Source of the DNA: Proteles cristata cristata
Lineage: Eukaryota > Chordata > Mammalia > Carnivora > Hyaenidae
Length of the DNA: 64,000 nt
Assembly (NCBI GenBank): GCA_017311185.1
Contig: JAESUZ010002401.1
Location: 372,001-436,000, forward strand
Direction of reading: 5' to 3'
The notes under the pieces were generated by a model. It did not search any database. It worked only from the letters and a program-made list of their open reading frames with translations, and was not told the DNA's origin. Below are positions 56,346 through 64,000 of this stretch, piece by piece. Positions within the stretch are counted from its first letter, which is position 1, and each line of letters opens with the position of its first letter. A program made the position numbers and the translations under genes.

Positions 56346-56564
56346 TGATACCTGGGTAGCTCAGTTGGTTAAGCGACCAACTTCAGCTCAGGTCATGATC
56401 TCACAGTTCATGGGTTTGAGTCCACCGTTGGTCTCTGTGCTGACAGCTCAGAGCCTGGAACCTATTTCAGATTCAGTGTCTCCCTCTCTCTCTGCTCCCT
56501 ACCCCCAACGCCCATTCCCTGCTTGTGCTTTGTCTCTCTCAAATATAAACAAACAAACAAACAG
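56346..56564 (+). mobile_element. CAN-SINE
   Basis: Perfect 16-bp target-site duplication AAGAATGGAATTAAGG at 56330-56345 and 56565-56580. The tail is an (AAAC)n series. Confidence 0.95.
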
Positions 56565-56580
56565 AAGAATGGAATTAAGG

Positions 56581-57290
56581 AGTAAGCATGAAGATGCCTG
56601 TGCTGGGCCTCAGGGGTAGTGGGAACCAGAGGGCTGACCTCAGGAGTGTAAGTGAGGATGATGAGAGGCAGGAAGACACCCTGTGAAGCAGACACCCTAA
56701 AGTTTCTGTGAAGGATCTGAGGCCTGGGATCTCCATATTTTGCTAGTACAGACTGAGCCACACGATGCTGTGTCATCAGTATGACCTAGGGAAATGTGGT
56801 TACACGCATAACACAGGTAACAACGCTTATATTCCCTCATTCAAGTGGGGAACATATTCTGTTTTTATCCTGAGATCATTGATGAATCATATATGACATA
56901 AACTAAGTGAAAGCAACATTGGGGGGAGGGGGGAATCCATCTGTCCCTGTATATTTTTGTGAGTCTAATCATTAGACAAAAGGAAATGCTTACCTTTAAA
57001 TTAGGCCAGGTGGAAAAAGGGTATAAAGATAATTTAGATTTAGATGATGAAATAAAGAAAACTTACTGAGGCTGGAAAGAAAAGGCTTGGAGGGATGAGA
57101 AGGTGCGGTGGAGCAAGGAAATAAAAGGCTAGTTTGGAAATAATAACAAACACTGTAAAATGAAAAGAATAGAGATGTAAGCTTGAAAACGCTTTACCTG
57201 AAATCATTTTGAACAGTTACATATAAAGTATTGAAAATAAGTAAAAATGATTTTTAGGAAGGCTTAAATATAACAAAGTCAGCAGAACAG
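56581..57290. other. Unique sequence, nothing recognised
   Basis: Contains a G-rich run GGGGGGAGGGGGG at 56921-56933. No repeat or gene recognised. Confidence 0.4.
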
Positions 57291-57291
57291 A

Positions 57292-57797
57292 ATGTGGCCC
57301 AGCGTACCCAGACTCACCGAGGTGATATCTAAGGATGTCTTAGATTGTGAATTAAATGCATTTCAGGCTGTAAGAAGGAACCTGGTGCGATTCGAATTTC
57401 CAGAACAGCCTGCTGGGTGGCTTCCACTGTCAAGCTATCTTGCACACTCCGTTGCCTATCTAATCTGCCTGAAACAAGCCTGTAATCACTATAACCTTCA
57501 GCACCATCCACTCTGAGCTCTGCCTGGCTCTCTGGTCCCACCTTATCTGCTCTGTCTTCCTTTTTCCTTCTTTCCAGCACACGGCCCTCTCTCAGACCTG
57601 TCTCTCTGCTCATCCTGCTTCTGGACCTTTGTCCAAGATGCTGCCTTGGTCTGAAACATATGCTGTCTTTTGTCTGCCGGGCCAGATGACATCCTTCTCT
57701 CCAGGTCGAGCTTCCATTTCGATTCCTCCATGGATCTTTCTTGACTGTTCCTTTCTTTGAACTCCTAAAACACAGTTGTTTAACTATATACTGCTGT
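57292..57797. other. Unclassified GC-richer block, partly L2-like
   Basis: 57500-57790 has L2-like text on the plus strand. 57292-57516 carries a 74-codon plus-strand frame (starts MWPSVPRLTEVISKD) that I cannot place. The 200-codon minus-strand frame spanning 57329-57931 is joined from the SINE and this block and is not credible. Confidence 0.35.
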
Positions 57798-57816
57798 ATA
57801 TTAGTCATTATTCTTT

Positions 57817-58000
57817 GTTTTTTGAGAGAGGGGGAGGGAGAGCACATGAATGGGGAGGGGCAGAGCGAGAGGAAGACAGAGGATCTGAAATGAGCTCTGC
57901 ACTGACAGCAGAGAGCCGGTGCAGGGCTCAAACTTACAAACTGAGATCATGACCTGAGCCAAAGTCGTGTGCTCACCCAAATGAGCCACCCAAGTGCCCC
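57817..58000 (-). mobile_element. CAN-SINE
   Basis: Perfect 19-bp target-site duplication ATATTAGTCATTATTCTTT at 57798-57816 and 58001-58019, despite a diverged body. Confidence 0.95.
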
Positions 58001-58019
58001 ATATTAGTCATTATTCTTT

Positions 58020-58280
58020 TACATGTTAGCACCAGGAACTGGAGGAAAGAGAAGAGAGAAATTAATAACATAGAAGTATGAAATCCCCATTTTAGATTCC
58101 AATTTGGAGGTGGGACTTTGGCAGAGGATAGAGGAAGTACAGCATAGTAGTCCCAGAAGCCTTTGGTACAAGAAAGGAAGCAGAGACAGTTGTAATGAGC
58201 ATCCTGCTTTCCATATCACTTGACAATAACATCTTAAGTTTTAAGTTCAGCATCATGAGGAATAAGAAATTTAACCCGTG
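58020..58280. other. Unique spacer
   Basis: Nothing recognised. Confidence 0.4.
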
Positions 58281-58284
58281 AATG

Positions 58285-58440
58285 TTCTAGATAACAGAAG
58301 CTTATCATGTGAATTACTGGGTCTTATTCCAGACTTACTGAATCAGAGTATCTGAGGCTGGAGCCCAGCAATCTGGGTTTTAATAGCACTCTAGGCAATT
58401 CTGATGCACAATAATGTTTAGAGAACCAGTGCTTTAGAGT
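58285..58440 (+). mobile_element. MER20-type hAT MITE
   Basis: CTTACTGAATCAGAGTATCT, AGCCCAGCAATCTGGGTTTT, CAATTCTGATGCACAATAAT and AGAGAACCAGTG closing repeat are in MER20 order. Confidence 0.8.
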
Positions 58441-59050
58441 ATAAAACCTTAAACACTACTCACTGTATAAAACTATTTCTTTAACATATGACATACTTCC
58501 TTGCCTTCTGGAACAGAACAGGCTAAACACAAAATGTTCCTTTCTTGTGGGGCCAGAGCTACCATGACGAACGTTACTTCTTGCCCAGTGTCTTTGTAAC
58601 AGGCAGCACACTAGACAGAACACTCAGGCACCATGCTGTGAGGGCCCCAGTCTACCAGGTCATCTCACTAAACAACCCTCAGCAACTGTCATCTGAGTCC
58701 ACCACCTGGGCCATTATCTACAGCTTGGATCTTTATGAAAACAATATAGACTAATTGAAACTAACTGAATCACAGTATAAAAGAAAATGCACACAGTTCA
58801 CTAATTATACCCACACCAAGTAGTATAAAGAATAATACTGCAGAGAGGTGTTTTATGGGTATAATTAGACATATTCTAGTGTCTCTTCACTAAAGAAGTG
58901 GTGAAAGTTCTTAGTCAACTCTTGGGAGATGTTTCTGTTCTCAACTGTATTTCACTTATAATCTAGGCTTTACTGATCTTCCTACAAGTAACACTATTTT
59001 TGCTACACACCAGTTTGCCTAGGAAAACTCCTTCCTTACAAGTCATTAAA
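58441..59050. other. Unique sequence, nothing recognised
   Basis: The 69-codon frame at 58545-58754 is unsupported. Confidence 0.4.
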
Positions 59051-59063
59051 AATTCTCAAAATC

Positions 59064-59239
59064 ATGGGGCTCAGTCCATTGAGCGTCCGACCCTTGATTT
59101 TGGCTCAGGTCATGATCTCACAGTTCGTGGGATCAAGCCCCAAGTCAGGCTCTGCCCTGACCCCACAGAGCCTGCTTAGGATTCTCTCTTTACCTTCTTT
59201 CTGCCTCTTTCTATGAAAATAAATAAATAAGCTTAAAAG
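59064..59239 (+). mobile_element. CAN-SINE lacking its first bases
   Basis: Begins ATGGGGCTCAGTCCATTGAG, missing the GGGGCGCCTGGGTGG head. Duplication AATTCTCAAAATC / AATTCTAAAAATC at 59051-59063 and 59240-59252 shows that the truncation is original. Confidence 0.9.
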
Positions 59240-59254
59240 AATTCTAAAAATCTG

Positions 59255-60100
59255 CGTCTTCATTTGCTCAAAGTTCAGATTTTACTAAGGTATCTCCCTG
59301 GATGATGACTATGGGGGGTTAGCTTTCCTCGAACACATTGCGCTGACCTGCGACCAGCTTCTTACTGCTGGGGAGTGTCCGCTTTTCCACATTCACACCT
59401 TTGGTGTACCTCCGACCAGCATCTTTGTGCTCTGCCTCTACTGAGGCCTTCAGTGAGATTTACATCCAGTTCAGTTCCTTTTGGGAAGAAATAACTTCCA
59501 GTTGAGTCAAAACTGAGAAAGATTTCCTTGGATTTGAAGGTAGATGCATATGAAAATTTGGCAGATACTGTCCAAATGCCTCTCAGAGGGGTTTACCAAT
59601 GTTCCCCAGAAATGTAGTATGCCTGTTTGCCCACAGTCTCACCAGCAGAGACTGAAATTTCTTTTTCCTGTGGATGTCATGGTGTCCTGTGACATCTTCA
59701 CATAGTAGTCGCCATTAGAAGAACTTCAATCATCTCTCTTCAGATGCTGACCCTTCTTGTTTTCTTTTCTATTTAATTCAAAGAATTGAATTGAGAACTT
59801 ACTTTGAAACTAGTTCTCACAAGTATGAAATCACAGAACTTGCAACTTGGCTATGATATTTCTCATGATCTCTGTTCTTTTTCTCCTTGAAGATGAATCA
59901 AGAATTTTAAAATCAGAAAGAAAAGAAATTTTTAAATCATCTAGCACCTATTTCTATGAGACTTTGGAGTTTTGTTGTTATCTAGCTCCATATTCCAAGA
60001 CATCCCTTTATTTCCATTCATAGAAAAGCATTGTAATTTATTGGGAGTCAAAAGGCTCCCTTACCACACAGTACAGTCCTATTATGCATTTCTAGAACAG
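59255..60100. other. Unique or old-repeat sequence
   Basis: 59560-59650 may be a worn minus-strand L1 fragment (CAAATGCCTCTCAGAGG, CACAGTCTCACCAGCAG). Otherwise nothing recognised. Confidence 0.35.
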
Positions 60101-60104
60101 CTGA

Positions 60105-60245
60105 AGCTCAAAAGTTAATCACTAATGCAGAATGTTAATCATAGGGGAAACTGGGTTGGGGGTCAGGGAGAGTATGTAAGATCTTTCTGTACTTTCTGCT
60201 CGATTTTTCTGTAAATCTGAAACTGCTCAAAAAATAGATCTAATA
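60105..60245 (+). mobile_element. L1M-type 3' end
   Basis: GAATGTTAATCATAGGGGAA, TTCTGTACTTTCTGCTCGAT and TTTCTGTAAATCTGAAACTG are the 3' UTR of an old L1M. Confidence 0.65.
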
Positions 60246-60249
60246 ATTT

Positions 60250-60578
60250 TAAAAGTAAAAAACAGAATAGGTTATGTAACAAAATGTTTTTGTAAATGAG
60301 AAATGCATGCACAGAAAACAAGAAGACACATTTTATGAAAGCAGATGCAAAGTGAAGACACTCATTTAATACATTAGAGTGATGGTCTTTGTGGGCAGTG
60401 ATAATGGACGTGGAGTATGGTGAGAAAATGAAATTAACAAACTAAGAGAGGGACATTGCATGGACCAATGATGATAGCATGCCATGAACTGAGAATGATC
60501 AAATTTGTCCTATGAACTTGAAATCTAAATTAAAAAAAAAAAAGGTAGTGGTTCTCAACTTGAGCAGAGAGGTGGAGT
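60250..60578. other. Unique sequence, nothing recognised
   Basis: No repeat or gene signal. A-run at 60532-60543. Confidence 0.4.
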
Positions 60579-60592
60579 TTAGAGAGGTTTTA

Positions 60593-60791
60593 TTTTATTT
60601 TTTTATTTTAGAATGGGGTGGTGAGAGCAAGGAAGAGGGGCAGAGAGAGAGAGAGAGAGAGAGAGAATCTCAAGCAGGCTTCACACTCAGCATGGAGCCC
60701 AATGTGGGGCTCAATCCCACGACACTGGGATCATGACCTGAACTGAAATCAAGAGGTGGAGGCTTAATCAACTGAGCGACCGAGACACCCC
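60593..60791 (-). mobile_element. CAN-SINE
   Basis: Imperfect duplication TAGAGAGGTTTTA / TAGAGAAATTTTA at 60580-60592 and 60792-60804. (GA)n at 60641-60664. Confidence 0.9.
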
Positions 60792-60804
60792 TAGAGAAAT
60801 TTTA

Positions 60805-61660
60805 AAAGAACACACATGCTTCAGTCCCATTTCAGACCCAACTTGGAGCCCAAGTATGTACATTTTGCAAAAGTTCCTATATTAGCCAGGACACTTTTAC
60901 TTTAAAAATCCCATCTCAAATATGTATAAGGAATAAAAGGAACTGTATTGGCTCATGTGGTTTGGAAGTCTAGGTAGTAGTCTAGCTTCAGGCACAGATG
61001 AATCCAGGAGCTCAAGCTATCCAATCACACTCTCTGTCACTGCTGCCTGTCTCCAGCTTAAGCTTCCCTACTGTGACAGGTTCTCTTTCCATCCTGTAGG
61101 GAAGGTTTTTACTGACATTTCTAGTCATGTGGAAGGAGGAAGGGGAAGGAGTAAAATGGAACATTGCAAACGACAGTGCCCCAAGGGTCCTGGGAAGTGG
61201 TGTAGGAGTTCCCCAATAGAAGGGAATTTAATTCAGAATATGTTAAACATTCCCTTGTAGGATGGCATGGATCTTCATGACTAAAAAAAAAAAAAAAAAA
61301 AAAAAATCATTAGGAACAGTTTCCAGGTTCCCCATCCTGGTCTCTTGCTCACTTGGGCTCTGCTGCCATGTTCAGTCACACCTTCCCCCGTCCCAGAAAT
61401 ACAAAAGCATTCAGTCAAACTTGCTATGTGTCTGGCTTCCAGCTCTCCTGGATAAGCGTAGAATAAAAAGTAAAGATATTTAGGGCACCTAAGTGTTCAA
61501 CAATATAGGTGATGAGTCTAAGAAGGAGAAAAACTGGATAAGTTATCTTATCTAAGGTCGCAGCATGCAAAAGTGACAGAATTTGAGCTCAGGTTTTATA
61601 TCTCCAAACTTTATGCTCTGTCCAAAGTGCAACGCTGAATATGTAGTATTAATAATAGAA
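60805..61660. other. Unclassified sequence with a long A-run
   Basis: 60880-61200 (GGAACTGTATTGGCTCATGT, CTTCAGGCACAGATGAATCC) may be a worn LTR in reverse. An A25 tract at about 61282-61306 has no recognised retroelement in front of it. Confidence 0.35.
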
Positions 61661-61661
61661 A

Positions 61662-61782
61662 TGGGGCACCTGGCTGGCTCAGTTGGAAGAGCATGTGGCT
61701 CTTACTCTTGGTGTCATGAGTTCAGACTCCATGTTGGGTGTAGATATTACTAAACTAAATAAATGAACTTTAAATAAAAATT
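61662..61782 (+). mobile_element. Short old tRNA-Lys-type SINE
   Basis: GGGGCACCTGGCTGGCTCAG, AGAGCATGTGGCTCTTACTC, GTCATGAGTTCAGACTCCAT and GGGTGTAGATATTACTAAAC. Same short form as 7377-7481, in sense orientation. Confidence 0.82.
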
Positions 61783-61794
61783 ATCCTTATTACA

Positions 61795-61995
61795 ATAAAA
61801 ATTGCTACTGTTTATTGAATTCTTCCTATGTTCCAGGCAGCGTTTTATAAACATTATCTCACTAACTCTCATAACTGGCTATGAAGAAGGTATCATTCCC
61901 ATTTTACAGATGGAACTGTAAAGCTCAGAGAAGAACTGAAGCTCAGAAAGGTAATTATCCTGATTACATAGCTCCTAAGTGGTAGAGCCAGGACT
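61795..61995 (-). mobile_element. MIR SINE
   Basis: TTTATTGAATTCTTCCTATG, TTCCAGGCAGCGTTTTATAA, CCCATTTTACAGATGGAACT and GTGGTAGAGCCAGGACTTAA are the reversed MIR core and tail. Confidence 0.88.
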
Positions 61996-62600
61996 TAAAA
62001 CCAAGTATATCAAAAAATAGGTTTATTTCAGAAGAACAAAAACTTAATAAATTAGCAAATCAATAACATCAAGGCTACTTCCAGGGGAAAAATAAAGTAT
62101 CTAATTTTTGAAGATCATAACTAATGAATTAAAGTAGACTTACTCATTTTAAAACACAGACCTTAAAATATAATCATTCAAACACAATATTTCCCTCTAA
62201 CGACATGGTTCATAGGAGTATTCCAGCTTGGAAGGGTTCAGCTCCATGACCTCCAAGTCATTCAGGGACTTGGCAGGACAGAGTTTCTGCCATCTTAAAC
62301 GTGTCACCATCCTGGCTCCTGAGGAGGAGGGAAGGCATACAATGACTAGTCCCTTGAAAGCGTAGTCCAGAAGGGCACAACTTGCTTCTGTTGCATTCCA
62401 GTATCAAGAGCTCAGTCACATGAGACACTCCGCAGCAAAGGACACTGAACAATGTGGCTGTGGCTGGACAAGCACTGCCCAGTTACAGCTGCTGTAGAGG
62501 AAAGGAAGAACAGATTTTAGTGGCGGAGCTATTGGTAGCTCAACAATCTAGTAGACTTAGACATTAACATAGACAGAGACCTATTTATCATAAAACTTAT
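61996..62600. other. Mostly unique sequence
   Basis: 62220-62510 has the texture of an old LTR (AAGTCATTCAGGGACTTGGC, GAGCTCAGTCACATGAGACA) but could not be assigned. Confidence 0.35.
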
Positions 62601-62608
62601 AAAACCTG

Positions 62609-62832
62609 TGGTGCCTGGATGGATCATTTGGCTGAGTGTCCAACTTCGGCTCAGGTCATGATCTCACAGTTCATGAGTTCAAGCCCTGCATCGAGCTCTG
62701 TGCTGACAACTCACAGCCTGGAGCCTGCTTTGGATTCTGTGTCTCTCTCTCTCTCTGCCCCTCCTCCACTCGCACTCTGTCTCTGTCTTTCTCTCTCAAA
62801 AATAAATAAATATTAAAAAGCTCTTTTTAAAA
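62609..62832 (+). mobile_element. CAN-SINE
   Basis: Flanked by AAAACCTGTG / AAAACCTATG. Head GGTGCCTGGATGGATCATTT, tail AAAAATAAATAAATATTAAA. Confidence 0.91.
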
Positions 62833-62911
62833 ACCTATGAAACTTAACTTCTAGGCTTCTCACTTGCATGGCCTCTTTCAAGGCCCTGTCGGGGCCTTTA
62901 TTACTTAGCAA

Positions 62912-63388
62912 TTTCTGGATAACAAATTACTCCCAAAACTTATCACCTTAAAACAATAATAACCTTATTATCTCACACAATTCTTGAGAGTCTGAAATCT
63001 GGGAGCAGCTTCTCTGAGTGGCTCTGGCTCACAATATTAAGCGGTCAGCCAAAAATGCAGTTATTTAAAGGCTTGACCAGAGCTGGAGGATCCATTTCTG
63101 AAATGGGAATCACATAGCTAGAGGCTTCAGTTTGTCACTACATGGTCTCATCCACAGGGTTATCTGATGGTTCTCATGACTTGGTAGCTGAGTTCCCCCA
63201 GAGTGAATGATCTGAGAGACAGGGGTAAAAGTCATAATGCCTTTCTAACTTAGCCTCCAAACTGACATCACTGCTACCGAATTCTGTTGGTCTCACAGAC
63301 CAACCCCAATGCAGTATGCGAGAGGAGGTACACCAGGGTATGAACACCAGGAGACAGGGATGAGAGGGGGGAAAATCTTCATATATGA
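62912..63388 (-). mobile_element. MaLR-like LTR
   Basis: AACAAATTACTCCCAAAACT, CCTTAAAACAATAATAACCT, TATTATCTCACACAATTCTT and, at the far end, ACACCAGGGTATGAACACCA and GGAGACAGGGATGAGAGG follow a MaLR LTR in reverse. Confidence 0.55.
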
Positions 63389-63449
63389 GGCTGTGTATCA
63401 ACAGCCTGTTCACATGTTTTTTGTAGCATTGGCAAAGGATTTTTTAAAA

Positions 63450-63655
63450 TGTTTTTCTCTTTTTTTTAATCTTTATTTATTTTTGAGAGAGAGAGAGCGA
63501 GCGAGCAGGGGAGGGGTGGAGAAGAGGGATAGAAGATCCAAAGTATGCTCCACGCTGACAGCAGAGAGCCCAATGCAAGGCTTGAACTCATGAACCATGA
63601 GATCATGACCTGAGCTCAAGTCGGATGCTTAAATGTAAACTGAGCCACACAGCCT
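63450..63655 (-). mobile_element. CAN-SINE
   Basis: GAGAGCGAGCGAGCAGGGGA, GAACTCATGAACCATGAGAT. The tRNA part has a small insertion (GCTTAAATGTAAACTGAGCC). Edges are T-rich. Confidence 0.9.
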
Positions 63656-63659
63656 CCTC

Positions 63660-64000
63660 TGTTCTTTTTCTTAATGAGTCCTCCCCAAAGAGGACTTTGT
63701 ATAAGCTTATGGCACCACAAAACACAAATCCTTTTTTTATATGACCTTGCTTGACAATTATTTAAAATTGTTAGAATTATTTTTAGAACATGGTGATTTT
63801 ATTCCACGAACCAAAATTGTAATAACTTAAATTCTGAAGGGATGAAGTACTTTTTCAAGTGTGTTGTTTCCATTGCTGTTAATATTACATAGTTTGTACA
63901 TTGCTGATTTGTTATCAATGCCAGACAAGAAGTTAGAAGATCTGGATGTCAATCCAGATTCTACCTCTAACAAACTAAGTGATCTTCCTTCATATGATGC
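63660..64000. other. Unique sequence to the window edge
   Basis: Nothing recognised. The last about 60 bases (GGATGTCAATCCAGATTCTACCTC, split by line) may begin a MIR. Confidence 0.35.

Noticed and set aside
57329..57931. 200-codon minus-strand frame
   Set aside because: It starts inside a CAN-SINE and runs through its target duplication into unrelated sequence. Arg/Ser-rich composition comes from the repeat text, not a protein family.
5878..63655. tRNA gene candidates from A-box/B-box-like text in many places
   Set aside because: These are the tRNA-Lys-derived heads of CAN-SINEs, with CT stretches, A-tails and target duplications, and no cloverleaf.

Overview
The window reads as nuclear DNA of a carnivore, most likely a cat (Felidae). 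The basis is about 37 tRNA-Lys-derived CAN-SINEs of the felid type (5' end GGGGCGCCTGGGTGGCTCAG, internal GGTCATGATCTCA, a CT-rich stretch, then an AATAAA-rich tail). They sit with young carnivore L1 elements and the usual eutherian background of MIR, L2, MaLR LTRs and hAT/Charlie fragments. There are no operons, CRISPR arrays, phage or other prokaryotic features. I found no undescribed biological system; the substance of the window is one small GTPase gene and an unusually legible record of nested retrotransposition.

The only protein-coding gene I can support is ARL14 (ARF7), a single-exon gene on the minus strand at 9183-9761 with all five GTPase boxes intact. It has a credible poly(A) site near 8700 and a possible TATA-like element and paired CCAAT motifs upstream. 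From memory of mammalian synteny, ARL14 lies alone between KPNA4 and PPM1L. Because it is on the minus strand here, the roughly 54 kb to its right is its 5' side and should correspond to the KPNA4-ARL14 intergenic interval. No exon of a neighbouring gene was recognised.

Layout. 1-9100: AT-rich flank, two oppositely oriented L1 3' ends with clear target-site duplications, an L2, a pair of SINEs at one target site, an older L1 carrying two SINEs, and a MIR. 9183-9761: ARL14. 9800-12500: upstream sequence with two L1 3' ends. 12500-28600: an L1 stack in which L1-A (about 12980-20316, complete 5' end but no 3' end), L1-B (20672-26156, flanked by a target-site duplication but lacking about 1.36 kb of reverse transcriptase) and L1-C (26167-28600, 5' truncated) lie head to tail on the minus strand, peppered with SINEs. 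28600-36000: MIR, LTR-like sequence and an ancient L1/HAL1-like element broken by a MaLR LTR and three SINEs. 36000-64000: mostly unique AT-rich sequence with scattered SINEs, MIR, L2, MaLR LTRs, hAT MITEs and microsatellites, including an L2 split by an L1 that is itself split by two SINEs.

ARL14 is the only gene likely to make a protein. All L1 reading frames are truncated, deleted or frameshifted. Repeat family names come from recognising consensus sequence by eye; boundaries not fixed by target-site duplications are approximate (tens of bases).
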